Under the pieces are notes generated by a model, which was given only the letters and a program-made list of their open reading frames with translations, did not search any database and was not told the origin of the DNA. A stretch of DNA of 64,000 nt from Corynebacterium caspium DSM 44850 (GTDB lineage: Bacteria; Actinomycetota; Actinomycetes; Mycobacteriales; Mycobacteriaceae): contig NZ_CP047118.1 in the NCBI RefSeq assembly GCF_030440555.1, positions 744,001-808,000 of the forward strand. Reading direction: 5' to 3'. Numbering within the stretch: position 1 is the stretch's first letter; the number at the start of each line of letters is the position of its first letter. Both the position numbers and the translations under genes were made by a program. Below, in pieces: positions 39,846 to 49,178 of this stretch.

Positions 39846-40625
39846 TTATTCAGCAAGTACTACTTCAATACCGGTTTCGCGGAGTTCCTCAACTACAGAA
39901 CGTGCGGCGTTTGAATCTGTGATGACCACATCAATATCGCGGATAGAGGCGAAACTTACCAGGTAGTCATTACCAATCTTGGAAGAATCGCACAGAACTA
40001 CTACCTTGCGAGCGTTAGTAACCATTGCGGATTTAATAGCAGCTTCTTGGGCGTCAGCAGTAGAAAGACCGTGATCAAGAGTTAGTGCATTAGTGCCAAT
40101 GAATGCGACATCTGCGCGCATTAGTGCCAGCGTACGCAAGGCCATATCGCCAACGACTGCTTGGGTGATTCCGCGAACGCTACCGCCAAGCAACTGAATA
40201 TCATTTAAACCTTTATTGGCCATATTCAGTGCTATAGGCAAACTATTAGTCACGATGGACCATTGATGTGCCTTATTGGTATCGGCAATAAGGTCGGCTA
40301 GGGCAGTAACCGTAGTTCCTGCGTCTAAGAACATGCCGCCGTGTGGTTCGGGCAGGAAATCTAAAGCTGCGCGGGCAATGGCTGATTTTGCAGTCGGAGC
40401 AGAGCGGAGCCGGGCATCCAGGGATAGCTCGGTAGTCTGGAAAGATTGGGTGGCAACGGCACCGCCGTGTACTCGATGAACGATGCCATCACGATCTAGA
40501 ACTGCCAGATCACGTCGAATGGTCTCTGCAGTTACCTCAAAGCGTCGAGCTAGCTCGGTGACATTAACGCGTCCCTCAACTGCGGTTTGGGAAGCTATTT
40601 GCCTACGGCGTTCTTCTGCATACAT
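39846..40625 (-). CDS. fruR: DeoR-family transcriptional regulator FruR
   Basis: 259-residue DeoR-type regulator. N-terminal winged helix (ERRRQIASQ, VNVTELARRFEVTAETIRRDL) and C-terminal sugar-phosphate effector domain with DAGTTVTALAD and SIVTNSLPIA. In C. glutamicum a DeoR-type FruR represses the fru/pts genes (established). In this window the gene is on the far side of ptsI from fruK, unlike the order I recall for C. glutamicum (fruR next to pfkB1). Start ATG 40625. Confidence 0.88.
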   Translation of the reverse strand: MYAEERRRQIASQTAVEGRVNVTELARRFEVTAETIRRDLAVLDRDGIVHRVHGGAVATQSFQTTELSLDARLRSAPTAKSAIARAALDFLPEPHGGMFLDAGTTVTALADLIADTNKAHQWSIVTNSLPIALNMANKGLNDIQLLGGSVRGITQAVVGDMALRTLALMRADVAFIGTNALTLDHGLSTADAQEAAIKSAMVTNARKVVVLCDSSKIGNDYLVSFASIRDIDVVITDSNAARSVVEELRETGIEVVLAE

Positions 40626-40933
40626 TGATCTTCATGACCTTTCCTCCGGGGCAGGGCGACATTTGGAATGCTGATATCACTCACGTGTGTCGAGTGGATC
40701 CCTTGACGGCCATTAGTTTCAGCTTTGCGATAGCGGATTTTTAGTTCTTGCTTATTTATTAAAACCGAGCTTAGCAAATCTAAATGTGTCCGAGCAAAAA
40801 CCAAACCCTGTTGAAAATGTCCGAATACCCCCAAAATGTCACCTCTATAACCAATTGATCATTTGTTTATTTTGAAAGTATTGCAATTATCCAGGAACTT
40901 CAAAGCCTCTATTTATGTGGGAATATGTGGTTT
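40626..40933 (-). promoter_or_regulatory. fruR promoter region with repeated motif; no gene
   Basis: Non-coding stretch between lexA and fruR, both on the minus strand. It contains aatgtgtccga at 40783-40793, aatgtccga at 40816-40824 and aatgtca at 40835-40841, matching the repeats near fruK/ptsI. No protein gene, RNA gene or clear terminator is seen. Confidence 0.5.
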
Positions 40934-41641
40934 CTAAAGCTTTCGCAGTACAGAAACTACCTTGCCCATAATCTCCGCGGAGTTACCCGGTATTGGTGCG
41001 TAAGCGTCATTATGTGGCAATAGCCACACTCCTGAAGAATCTTTATGGAATTCCTTAACGGTTGCTTCGCCATCGATTAAAGCAGCTACAAATTCTCCTT
41101 CTTCAGCCACTGGTTGCTGACGAACTGTAATCCAGTCACCATCAAAAATCCCCGCATCGCGCATTGAATCCCCAGACACTTTGAGCATGTATAGCTCGCC
41201 ATCTCCTACTATCGCAGTTGGAAGTGGGTAGTAATCATCGATATTTTCCTCGGCCAAAATCGGTGAGCCAGCCGCAATGGCTCCAACCATCGGAATAAAC
41301 CGGGTATTCAGAGAGTCTTCAGGAACGCTTTTTTGGCGTTTTTCATCAGGAAGAGGGTCTACATCTGGGCCTGGAAAATTACGCACATCTACAGCGCGTG
41401 GTTTATTCGGGTCTCGCCTTAGAAAACCTTTTTTCTCAAGTTCTCTAAGTTGATAGGCCACCGAGGAAGTAGATTGTAGGCCAGCTGCATCGCCGATTTC
41501 GCGAATGCTAGGCGGGTAACCGCGCAAAAGTATCGCGTCCTTGATTACCTCCAAAATATGACGCTGCCTTGGGCTAAGCGTTTTGGGATCCGGGCGAGCT
41601 GATGCCTTATGGACGTTCTGTGGAGTTTGATGAGCAGACAT
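40934..41641 (-). CDS. lexA: SOS repressor LexA
   Basis: Repressor of the DNA-damage response. The N-terminal winged helix starts [13 protein letters not shown] and has [16 protein letters not shown]. The cleavage site is Ala124-Gly125, the catalytic pair Ser159 (SGDSM) and Lys196 (GEATVKEFH). The 235 residues include an unconserved N-terminal stretch of about 20. It is divergent from divS with about 240 bases between, where LexA-box-like sequences lie. RecA-stimulated self-cleavage is expected. Confidence 0.96.
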   Translation of the reverse strand: MSAHQTPQNVHKASARPDPKTLSPRQRHILEVIKDAILLRGYPPSIREIGDAAGLQSTSSVAYQLRELEKKGFLRRDPNKPRAVDVRNFPGPDVDPLPDEKRQKSVPEDSLNTRFIPMVGAIAAGSPILAEENIDDYYPLPTAIVGDGELYMLKVSGDSMRDAGIFDGDWITVRQQPVAEEGEFVAALIDGEATVKEFHKDSSGVWLLPHNDAYAPIPGNSAEIMGKVVSVLRKL

Positions 41642-41719
41642 AGTTTCCCTTTCAGTGCTGGGATTAAAACCCGAGGCAATGCGTTCTAGAAAAGTACATT
41701 ACACAAGTTTTCGAAAATC

Positions 41720-41735
41720 TGGGACATCTGTTCGA
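41720..41735. promoter_or_regulatory. LexA box between lexA and divS
   Basis: tgggacatctgttcga: right arm gttcga is perfect and the left arm has two mismatches against TCGAAC. A second half-site, tcgaacat at 41779-41786, lies nearer divS. This arrangement would allow LexA to control both lexA and divS. Confidence 0.6.
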
Positions 41736-41883
41736 CACGGTAAGCGCTATAGACAATGTCGAAAAGGTGTGCTATAAATCGAACATAGAGGCTAAAATAG
41801 AACATGTGAGCTACATCAGGTGTTGAATTTTAACTTCTATGTTCCCAAACAGATACTTTGTCTTAATACTGAAGGTGAAAAAT

Positions 41884-42306
41884 ATGATTAACCACGCTAT
41901 TCGTTCCAATAATTTCGCTAACCAGCAACCGGAATACCTACGGGCTAATGAGGTATCGGTGTGGGATCCTTACCTGGAAATACCTGATTTTCAAGGAGTA
42001 CGCCATATTCGAACACTCGGTGATGATCCCGGTGTCTATCATTCTGGAAAAAATTCAGCGCGTAGAAATAGAGCTAAATTACAGGCAGTTCCTGCCATAG
42101 CTGATAAATCCGAACCAGACGAAGATCGTGCCTCATTTTTGAATTACATAGTCGGCGGATTATTTGGCTTGGTATTGGTGCTTGGCTATCAGTTTTTTGG
42201 TGAAGATAGTAGTGCTAATTCTTATGAATTTAGATCTTTGCCGGGAGACTCTACAGTTAGCAGTTTTGACTATATTTCCCAAACGGGAAGCACAAATATT
42301 CGCTAA
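41884..42306 (+). CDS. divS: Cell division suppressor DivS (SOS-induced)
   Basis: 140-residue protein with a single membrane segment (residues about 82-102) and a short outer tail; the N-terminus is basic and polar. Its position between lexA and nrdR equals that of C. glutamicum divS, an SOS-induced inhibitor of septum formation, as I recall. The sequence alone is not diagnostic. Start ATG 41884 after gaaggtg; in-frame ATG 41839 is not favoured. A LexA box lies upstream. Confidence 0.7.
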   Translation: MINHAIRSNNFANQQPEYLRANEVSVWDPYLEIPDFQGVRHIRTLGDDPGVYHSGKNSARRNRAKLQAVPAIADKSEPDEDRASFLNYIVGGLFGLVLVLGYQFFGEDSSANSYEFRSLPGDSTVSSFDYISQTGSTNIR

Positions 42307-42399
42307 AATCTTCTAGTTGCGCTGTGCCTATGTAAGTGGCGGTAGTCTAAGTACAAAAGCGAAATCAGCGTAAGTGCGTTTAGAGTAAGGTGCGTATTT

Positions 42400-42855
42400 G
42401 TGAATTGCCCATTTTGTCATGATTCCCATTCTCGCGTAGTGGATTCGAGAGTCGCCGAAGGCGGTACCGCTATTCGCCGGCGTAGAGAATGCACTAATTG
42501 TGAGGGACGCTTTACTACTATCGAAAAGGCTGTGCTGTTGGTTGTTAAACGCAACGGAATCACAGAGCCCTTCAGTCGTGACAAGGTAATTATGGGGGTA
42601 AGACGTGCGTGTCAGGGCAGGGCTGTTTCCGATGACGATCTTAAGCACCTTGCTCAAACAGTAGAAGAATCCGTTCGCCGCCACGGTAGTTCCCAAGTGC
42701 ATGCCAATGAAATCGGTTTAGCAATTTTGGATCCACTGCGAGAATTAGATGAAGTAGCGTATCTACGCTTTGCTTCTGTCTATAAATCCTTTGATAACGC
42801 TTCAGATTTTGAGCGTGAAATTCGTTCTATGCGCCGCCAACAACGCGGCGAGTAG
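42400..42855 (+). CDS. nrdR: Transcriptional repressor NrdR
   Basis: Zinc-finger plus ATP-cone repressor of ribonucleotide reductase genes, which senses dNTP/ATP. Zinc ligands are in CPFC (start) and CTNC (about residue 31-34), with RVVDSR between, then a VVKRNG-like ATP cone. 151 residues. Start GTG 42400. It converges on hrpA with 32 bases between. Confidence 0.96.
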   Translation: MNCPFCHDSHSRVVDSRVAEGGTAIRRRRECTNCEGRFTTIEKAVLLVVKRNGITEPFSRDKVIMGVRRACQGRAVSDDDLKHLAQTVEESVRRHGSSQVHANEIGLAILDPLRELDEVAYLRFASVYKSFDNASDFEREIRSMRRQQRGE

Positions 42856-42887
42856 AACGAATCGCATCACTGCATTTAATGGCGTAC

Positions 42888-45800
42888 TTAACCCAGCTTA
42901 GAAATAGCTTTTTCAATTCTCTTTACAGAAATAGGGCCAGCGGTGCCTAGACGCTGGGCAAACAGGCTCACGCGAAGCTCTTGAATCATCCACTCCACAT
43001 CTTTTACCGGTTTGGACTTAGCAGCCCTAGCCGGTAGGCGAGAGAGCTTAGATAAAAGCTGTTGTTCTAAGGAATTAATTGCCTGCTGACGTTCTTCATC
43101 TCTATCAGGATCAATTTGCATATCCTCTAAACGGATCCAGATAGCCTGCAAGTACCTGGTCAAATGGCGTAATCTCTGTAAACCATGTACTACCAGAGCA
43201 TTAGGGGGAACTAAGAAATTGAGTTGGTTTCGAATATCATCAATTGCCTCACCTTGCCATTGCTCAAGTTCATTTTGTAGTGCAATAAATTCCACTAAAG
43301 CCGGGGCAAAAGAAACCACAGTGCGACGCACTGCCGCAGGAACTTGCGGACTAATAGTATTTTTCAGCTTCTCGAAATCCTCTGGATTACGAACTGGGCC
43401 ACCTGCGCTAAGCATTAAATCTCGAATAGCAGCCACCCGAGCTTCCTCCACTAAACCAGTTGCTCCGCCATGGGGATAATGATCCACTGCCACCCGCTGC
43501 TTCAAGGGCAACCCTTTAAGCATCTGGTTTTGTGCTATTTTCACTTCCCTTAAAAGCAGGGTCAGCGTACTGGTCAACATAGCTGTATCTGCAGCTTGTT
43601 TAGTAGGAAGAACTCTTATCCCCACGCCATCTTTTTCAACTACTAGAGCTGGAAAAGCTTGGACCTCATGGCCATCTACCTTGGTAGTTACAACTTCAGA
43701 TATTTCTCCTAAAGTTTCCTTAGTCCACTTTGGCGCCGTAGCTAGGGTCTGTCCTTGAGCCAATTTATTAACCGAAGAACGTATCCCGCCGGCCTGGCGT
43801 TGTTGCAGCGCAGCTAGATCTTTATCAGAATCAATAATCACTCCGCGCTTATCCACTGCCGCGAAAGTCATTTGCAAATGTGGTGGCAAGTTTTTAAAAC
43901 TAAAATCCTCCGCATTTATGCCACTACCGCCCACACGATATAACGCTGCGGCAAGCTGTTCTCCCACGGAGCCTTCAAAAGGCACCATGAAATGCAAAGC
44001 ACGTGCCGCGAAATCCGGAGCCGGAACTACTGAACGGCGCAAACCTTTAGGTAAAGAACGAATTAACTCAATCGCTAATTCTTCCCTGAGCCCTGGAACT
44101 AACCATTGAAACTCAGTTTCCTCGAGTCCAGCAAGCATAGGTATAGGCACTAATACACTCACGCCATCATCGGCAGCACCAGGTTCAAAGCGATACTTCA
44201 GCTCAAAAGAATAATCAGCACCAGAACGTTGCCATATATCTGGAAAAGCAACTCCAGTAACAGCAGCAGCATCATCGCTTAATAACTCTTCTGGATGGAA
44301 ATCCAAAAAAGACTTGTTTTTGCGAGATTTTTTCTTCCACCAAGAGTTGAAATGCGCACCAGTAGTGATACTTGCCGGTAAGCGGGCATCATAGAAATTA
44401 AAAAGATCCTCTTCATCTACGACGATTCCGCGACGACGCGCTTTTTCCTCAACTTCCATGGCCGCGGCAAGTTTTTTCGCATTCTCATGGAAGAAACGAT
44501 GATGAGTACTCCATTGACCAGCTACTAAAGCCTCACGAATAAACATATCGCGAGCTGCCTCTGCATCAACCCGGTGATAGGGGACTTGCCGGTCGGCAAT
44601 AATAGGCACCCCAAATAGCGTGGCTTTTTCATAAACTTGACCAGCACCCCGCTTTGCAGACCAAAAAGGTTCTGAATACTGATACTTAATAAGGTGCTTT
44701 CCAAGTTTTTCCAACCACGCTGGATCAATCGCTGCAACATCGCGGGCCCAAAGCCGGGAAGTTTCGACTATCTCCGCAGCCATAATAAATTCCGGATTCT
44801 TCTTGGCTAAACCGGAACCAGGAAAAATCATAAAACGTGAATTTCTAGTACCGCGATACTCTTTAGAATTGCCGTCCTTAGCCCCAATCTGAATCAGCAA
44901 TCCTGATAATAAAGCCTGGTGTATTAAATCCACTGGCAAAGCATCAAAGGCGGCAGTATTATCTACTGCCCAACCAAGCTGACTGGCGACATCGCGTAGC
45001 TGATTGAATAGATCACGCCACTCGCGAGAGCGCATATGATGCAAGTATTCATTTTTTAGCTGTTTACGAAAAGCATTTCCAGAAAGCTTCCCACGCAGAT
45101 CATGAATATAGCGCCACAGATTTAGATAACTGATGAAATCACTGCTGTCATTTTTAAAACGTGCATGTAATTGATCAGCATGGGCTTGGTGTTCAAGTGG
45201 TCGCTCGCGAATATCTTGAATAGTAAGAGCTGCCACAATTACCATTACTGGTTCTAAAACTCCAAGATAATTCGCCTCAAAGAGCATCCGCGCCATACGT
45301 GGATCTACCGGAATACGGGCTATATCTCGACCTATTTTAGTAAGAACAGGAAGCCCGTTATGTTCTTTATTTTCTATCGCACCTATTTCAAAAAGCAGCG
45401 CTAATCCATCGCGAATGACTCGGCGGTCAGGAGCTTGCACAAAAGGAAAATCTTCAATATCTCCCAAATTCAAAGCAGCCATTTGTAGAATTACACTGGC
45501 TAAATTGGTTCGCAAGATTTCCGGATCAGTAAATTCTGGCCGTGATTGGAAATCTTGCTCAGAATAAAGGCGAATTGCGATGCCATCGGCAACACGACCC
45601 GAACGTCCAGAACGTTGATTGGCACTAGCCTGCGAAATCGGCTCAATCGGAAGGCGTTGCACCTTAGTGCGAGTTGAATAACGAGAAATACGCGCAGTAC
45701 CAGTATCTATAACATAGTGAATTCCTGGAACCGTGAGCGAAGTTTCAGCGATATTCGTGGCTAAAACGATGCGTCTACCCTTATGAGGACTAAAAACGCG

Positions 45801-46820
45801 GTGTTGCTCTTGATTGGAAAGCCGCCCAAATAGGGGAGTTACTTCTACATTTTTTAAACGCCTAGCGGCGATAGCTTCCATAGCATCGCGAATATCGCGT
45901 TCTCCGGGGAAGAAACATAAAATATCGCCTGGACCTTCGAGCATGAGTTCTTCGATAGCTTCTAGCAAGCCATCTAGTGGCTCGATGTCAATAGTGCGTT
46001 CGCCATGAATTCTTTCCAGCGGTCGATATCTAATCTCTACTGGATAAGTACGCCCGGAAACCTCGATAATTGGTGCCGGGTTACCCTGTGCGTCGCTGAA
46101 ATGTTGTGCAAATGCTTCAGGATTAATTGTTGCCGAAGTAATAATTAGTTTGAGATCAGGGCGCCTTAGTAACAGTTGTTTTAGGTATCCCAATAAGAAA
46201 TCAATATTTAGACTGCGCTCATGAGCTTCATCCAAAATTATGGTGTCATAAGCAGTAAAATCTCTATCGCGCTGCATCTCTGCTAATAAGATGCCGTCGG
46301 TCATTAGTTTTATACAGGTAGTGGGGGATACCCTATCGTCAAAGCGAATGGCATAGCCGACACTTTGCCCAAGATCTTGCCCTAATTCTTCAGCTATGCG
46401 TTCTGCAACTGTGCGAGCTGCAAGCCGCCGGGGTTGAGTGTGCCCAATTAGGCCCCGCCTACCTCGCCCTAGTTCTAAACAGATTTTAGGAATTTGGGTG
46501 GTTTTACCAGAACCGGTTTCACCAGCAATAACTACTACCTGGTTCTCAGAAATTGCCTGGGCGATGTCTTCCCTACGACTACTTACCGGCAGTTCTTCAG
46601 GGTAGGTTATTTCTGGAATAGTTTTTTCTAATTGTTGAAGGCGTTGGGAGGCCGCGCTTATATCAGCGCTGATTTCCAAACGTGATTTCGGGGTACGGGC
46701 TTTTGCTATTCTGCGGCGAAATCTCTTTTCCTCTTTAAGGGTGACAGTAGAAAGCGCTGCAAAGAGTTGTTCCCGGGTAGGGGCATTAGGGACGAAGCTA
46801 GTATTAGAATTAGTAGTCAT
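42888..46820 (-). CDS. hrpA: ATP-dependent RNA helicase HrpA
   Basis: Large DEAH-box helicase of 1310 residues. Walker A is GETGSGKTTQIPK, Walker B DEAHERSLN, with SATI, then motif VI QRSGRSGR and a C-terminal OB-fold and DUF3418-type region. In E. coli HrpA resolves stalled ribosomes; mRNA processing has also been reported (family knowledge). Start ATG 46820. It is divergent from the membrane-protein gene at 46958, with a long perfect palindrome between them. Confidence 0.95.
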   Translation of the reverse strand: MTTNSNTSFVPNAPTREQLFAALSTVTLKEEKRFRRRIAKARTPKSRLEISADISAASQRLQQLEKTIPEITYPEELPVSSRREDIAQAISENQVVVIAGETGSGKTTQIPKICLELGRGRRGLIGHTQPRRLAARTVAERIAEELGQDLGQSVGYAIRFDDRVSPTTCIKLMTDGILLAEMQRDRDFTAYDTIILDEAHERSLNIDFLLGYLKQLLLRRPDLKLIITSATINPEAFAQHFSDAQGNPAPIIEVSGRTYPVEIRYRPLERIHGERTIDIEPLDGLLEAIEELMLEGPGDILCFFPGERDIRDAMEAIAARRLKNVEVTPLFGRLSNQEQHRVFSPHKGRRIVLATNIAETSLTVPGIHYVIDTGTARISRYSTRTKVQRLPIEPISQASANQRSGRSGRVADGIAIRLYSEQDFQSRPEFTDPEILRTNLASVILQMAALNLGDIEDFPFVQAPDRRVIRDGLALLFEIGAIENKEHNGLPVLTKIGRDIARIPVDPRMARMLFEANYLGVLEPVMVIVAALTIQDIRERPLEHQAHADQLHARFKNDSSDFISYLNLWRYIHDLRGKLSGNAFRKQLKNEYLHHMRSREWRDLFNQLRDVASQLGWAVDNTAAFDALPVDLIHQALLSGLLIQIGAKDGNSKEYRGTRNSRFMIFPGSGLAKKNPEFIMAAEIVETSRLWARDVAAIDPAWLEKLGKHLIKYQYSEPFWSAKRGAGQVYEKATLFGVPIIADRQVPYHRVDAEAARDMFIREALVAGQWSTHHRFFHENAKKLAAAMEVEEKARRRGIVVDEEDLFNFYDARLPASITTGAHFNSWWKKKSRKNKSFLDFHPEELLSDDAAAVTGVAFPDIWQRSGADYSFELKYRFEPGAADDGVSVLVPIPMLAGLEETEFQWLVPGLREELAIELIRSLPKGLRRSVVPAPDFAARALHFMVPFEGSVGEQLAAALYRVGGSGINAEDFSFKNLPPHLQMTFAAVDKRGVIIDSDKDLAALQQRQAGGIRSSVNKLAQGQTLATAPKWTKETLGEISEVVTTKVDGHEVQAFPALVVEKDGVGIRVLPTKQAADTAMLTSTLTLLLREVKIAQNQMLKGLPLKQRVAVDHYPHGGATGLVEEARVAAIRDLMLSAGGPVRNPEDFEKLKNTISPQVPAAVRRTVVSFAPALVEFIALQNELEQWQGEAIDDIRNQLNFLVPPNALVVHGLQRLRHLTRYLQAIWIRLEDMQIDPDRDEERQQAINSLEQQLLSKLSRLPARAAKSKPVKDVEWMIQELRVSLFAQRLGTAGPISVKRIEKAISKLG

Positions 46821-46881
46821 GACTGAGGAGTCAGTCTAGCGCAGCTCGAAAAATAGATCTAAGCGTCTAGAGCAAAGCGGA

Positions 46882-46908
46882 AATATATACTAACTTATAG
46901 TATATATT
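46882..46908. promoter_or_regulatory. Perfect 11-bp inverted repeat, operator-like
   Basis: aatatatacta and tagtatatatt are exact inverted arms around five bases. It lies between divergent hrpA and the membrane-protein gene, about 50 bases before ATG 46958, and overlaps a possible -10. The ATACTA/TAGTAT core resembles sites of GntR (YtrA)-type or PadR-type repressors; no such regulator is encoded nearby. Confidence 0.5.
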
Positions 46909-46957
46909 GGGTAAATATCTAAAAGTTTGAATTTTCAATCATTTAAAGGAGTTTTAT

Positions 46958-47944
46958 ATGACAACCCCTCCAGTTGGTCCGGAAAATAATGAGTCATCCG
47001 AATCGGAATATCCTGCTTATCCAAGCTATCCGAGTGTTCCACATCCGGAAGATTCTCCAAATTTTTCTGCTAAGAATTTGAATGGGGCTTATCCAGCGTT
47101 TTCGGATATAGATAATAATTTTGAGGCACTGGGAACTGGTCAAGTTGCCACAGCTGCTCATCCAGATTTTTCTGGCGAAGTATTGCCGCGTTTAGATTAT
47201 TGGGGAGCTATAGGTAGATCTTTCAGGGCGGTTTTCAGAAATTTTACAGTTTGGATCCCACTTAATATTTTAAGCATCGTATTGGGAATGGTAATCCTGT
47301 TCGCAACGAATCCTCAATTTGAAGAAGTGGATACCCTTTATTCCACGGATGCTTTAATTAAACAAATTGGCTCTATGGCATTAGTCAGTGTTGCAGCTTT
47401 CTTGTTGGAACCACTTTTAGTACGTGCCGCTAATGCCTCGGTAAGTAATAAGAAAATTACTTGGAGCAATATTTATTCACAGGCTACTTATGTAAGGATA
47501 TTGCTAGTATCATTCCTAGTCGGAGTGCTTCCCGTATTGGTTTTGGCATTTATTAGTGCAATTATTCTATTTTTGGGAGGAGCGGTTCTCGGTTCTGACG
47601 AGATTTTATTCGATACACTCCTAATGATTTTATTTATTATTTTAATTCCGGTTGCGATGCTGTTAATACAACCACTGTTTATGTTTTCGGTTTACTATGC
47701 TGACTACTCTGGAGCTACCACCAGAGCGGCTTTGCTCCGAGGCATCAGAGCAGGTCGAGGATATTACCTTCAGCTAATAGTTATAGCAGTTATTTCTGCT
47801 GTGTTGGCAATATTATTTGTAGTTGTGACTTTCGGACTTGGACTGCTCTTTATATATGCAATCTACTCAATAACTACGGCAGATTTAGCACGTCAGGCAA
47901 TTGGCAAAGTTATGGCTAAAGAGCAAGCAACTAATCTTGAGTAA
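46958..47944 (+). CDS. Membrane protein with tyrosine/proline-rich N-terminus
   Basis: Unassigned 328-residue protein. Residues 1-75 are disordered, with repeated Tyr-Pro and Ser-Pro dipeptides (AYPSYPS). About five to six hydrophobic segments follow (near 96-116, 140-160, 178-206, 225-248, 275-305). I could not assign it to a family with confidence. ATG 46958 follows aaaggag. Its promoter contains a strong palindrome. It converges on oxyR. Confidence 0.65.
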   Translation: MTTPPVGPENNESSESEYPAYPSYPSVPHPEDSPNFSAKNLNGAYPAFSDIDNNFEALGTGQVATAAHPDFSGEVLPRLDYWGAIGRSFRAVFRNFTVWIPLNILSIVLGMVILFATNPQFEEVDTLYSTDALIKQIGSMALVSVAAFLLEPLLVRAANASVSNKKITWSNIYSQATYVRILLVSFLVGVLPVLVLAFISAIILFLGGAVLGSDEILFDTLLMILFIILIPVAMLLIQPLFMFSVYYADYSGATTRAALLRGIRAGRGYYLQLIVIAVISAVLAILFVVVTFGLGLLFIYAIYSITTADLARQAIGKVMAKEQATNLE

Positions 47945-47965
47945 TTCTTATTTAATCTAATACAA

Positions 47966-47994
47966 AAGGCCTGTGCAGTAGTTGCACAGGCCTT
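47966..47994. terminator. Terminator between the membrane-protein gene and oxyR
   Basis: Perfect 12-bp stem aaggcctgtgca with tgcacaggcctt around gtagt; the minus strand has a T run directly after, so it mainly serves oxyR. Confidence 0.85.
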
Positions 47995-48087
47995 AGGTCT
48001 TTATAATGATAAATTGAAGCATGTCAAGCTAAAAATGAATCCATAGTAGTTATAGTAGGTAAAGTAGAGGTGGGGTGTAGTTAAATG

Positions 48088-49062
48088 CTAAGAAACGCTA
48101 TTTTTTAGCAATGGGTAATGCAAGAGTGCAGATTTAATGCTGTTATTATAAGCGCGGCGTAGAAGTTCTCCGAAAACATTAAATTCTTTAGCACGAGCAC
48201 TCGAACTGCGAAATACTAACCCTACGCGGCGCTTCGCATGCATGGAGTCTGCAAAGCTGGCAATTCCTAAATCAGGGCGCCTACATTCAACGTTTACCGC
48301 ACTCGCCGGAACCAGGGTAGCTCCGTAGCCTCCACTAACTAGCTGCACGATTGTAGTAAGGCTAGAAGCTCTGGTAACTGCATTTGCCGCATTCCCTGGA
48401 TTGAGGTTTGCGCGACGACATAGATCCATTATTTGATCGTGTAAACAATGTCCTTCGTCAAGGAGAAGTAATTCAATATCTCCTAAAGCTTCAAGGGTGA
48501 CATTTTGTTGATTATTAAGCATATGCCCTTTGGGAAGCACCATATAGAATGGCTCTTCGTAAAGCTGGACGTCAATCATTCCGGAATACTCAGAAGGCAA
48601 TGCCATGACCGCAAAATCTATCTGACCGTCACGTAATAAAGACAGCAGATGGGCAGTGCGATCTTCTACAATTCGCGGTACGAGCTCTGGAAAATCGTGT
48701 TGGATTAGTTGAAGCAGCTCTGGCAGCACATAGGGAGCAATTGTGGGAATTATCCCGATAGTAAGCTGACCTTTGAGGTCTCCATCAGCACCTTGAGAGT
48801 GGTTAAGGAAAGCTTCCGCTGCATCAAGGGTTGCTTTTGCATAAGGCAAAAGTGAAGCTCCAGTGGGGGTGACGATAACCTTCCGGGTGGAACGCTCAAT
48901 TAACTGAGCTCCCAAACCAGTTTCAAGGGCTACAAGCGCTTGAGAAAGTGAAGGTTGGGAGATATTCAACTTTTGGGCAGCGGTGCCAAAGTGTTTATTT
49001 TCTGCAATAGTAACGAAGGTGCGCAGCTGCGCCAGGGTTGGACGATACTCTTTAGTTGACAT
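48088..49062 (-). CDS. oxyR: Hydrogen peroxide-responsive regulator OxyR
   Basis: LysR-type regulator: N-terminal helix-turn-helix (HFGTAAQKLNISQPSLSQAL) and C-terminal effector domain. The peroxide-sensing cysteines are in GHCLHDQIMDLC (Cys206 and Cys215), at the spacing of E. coli Cys199 and Cys208. 324 residues. In C. glutamicum OxyR represses katA, dps and others (established). The gene starts at 49062, about 116 bases downstream of the DUF3516 helicase. Confidence 0.95.
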   Translation of the reverse strand: MSTKEYRPTLAQLRTFVTIAENKHFGTAAQKLNISQPSLSQALVALETGLGAQLIERSTRKVIVTPTGASLLPYAKATLDAAEAFLNHSQGADGDLKGQLTIGIIPTIAPYVLPELLQLIQHDFPELVPRIVEDRTAHLLSLLRDGQIDFAVMALPSEYSGMIDVQLYEEPFYMVLPKGHMLNNQQNVTLEALGDIELLLLDEGHCLHDQIMDLCRRANLNPGNAANAVTRASSLTTIVQLVSGGYGATLVPASAVNVECRRPDLGIASFADSMHAKRRVGLVFRSSSARAKEFNVFGELLRRAYNNSIKSALLHYPLLKNSVS

Positions 49063-49178
49063 ATTAGGGACTCTAACCTATTAAATAAGTGGGCGTAATG
49101 TCGAATAGTTAATAGTTAGATTAAGACATATTTTGGTACTTTCAGCAAATATACAGCTAAAAGGCATAAGTTAAAAGC

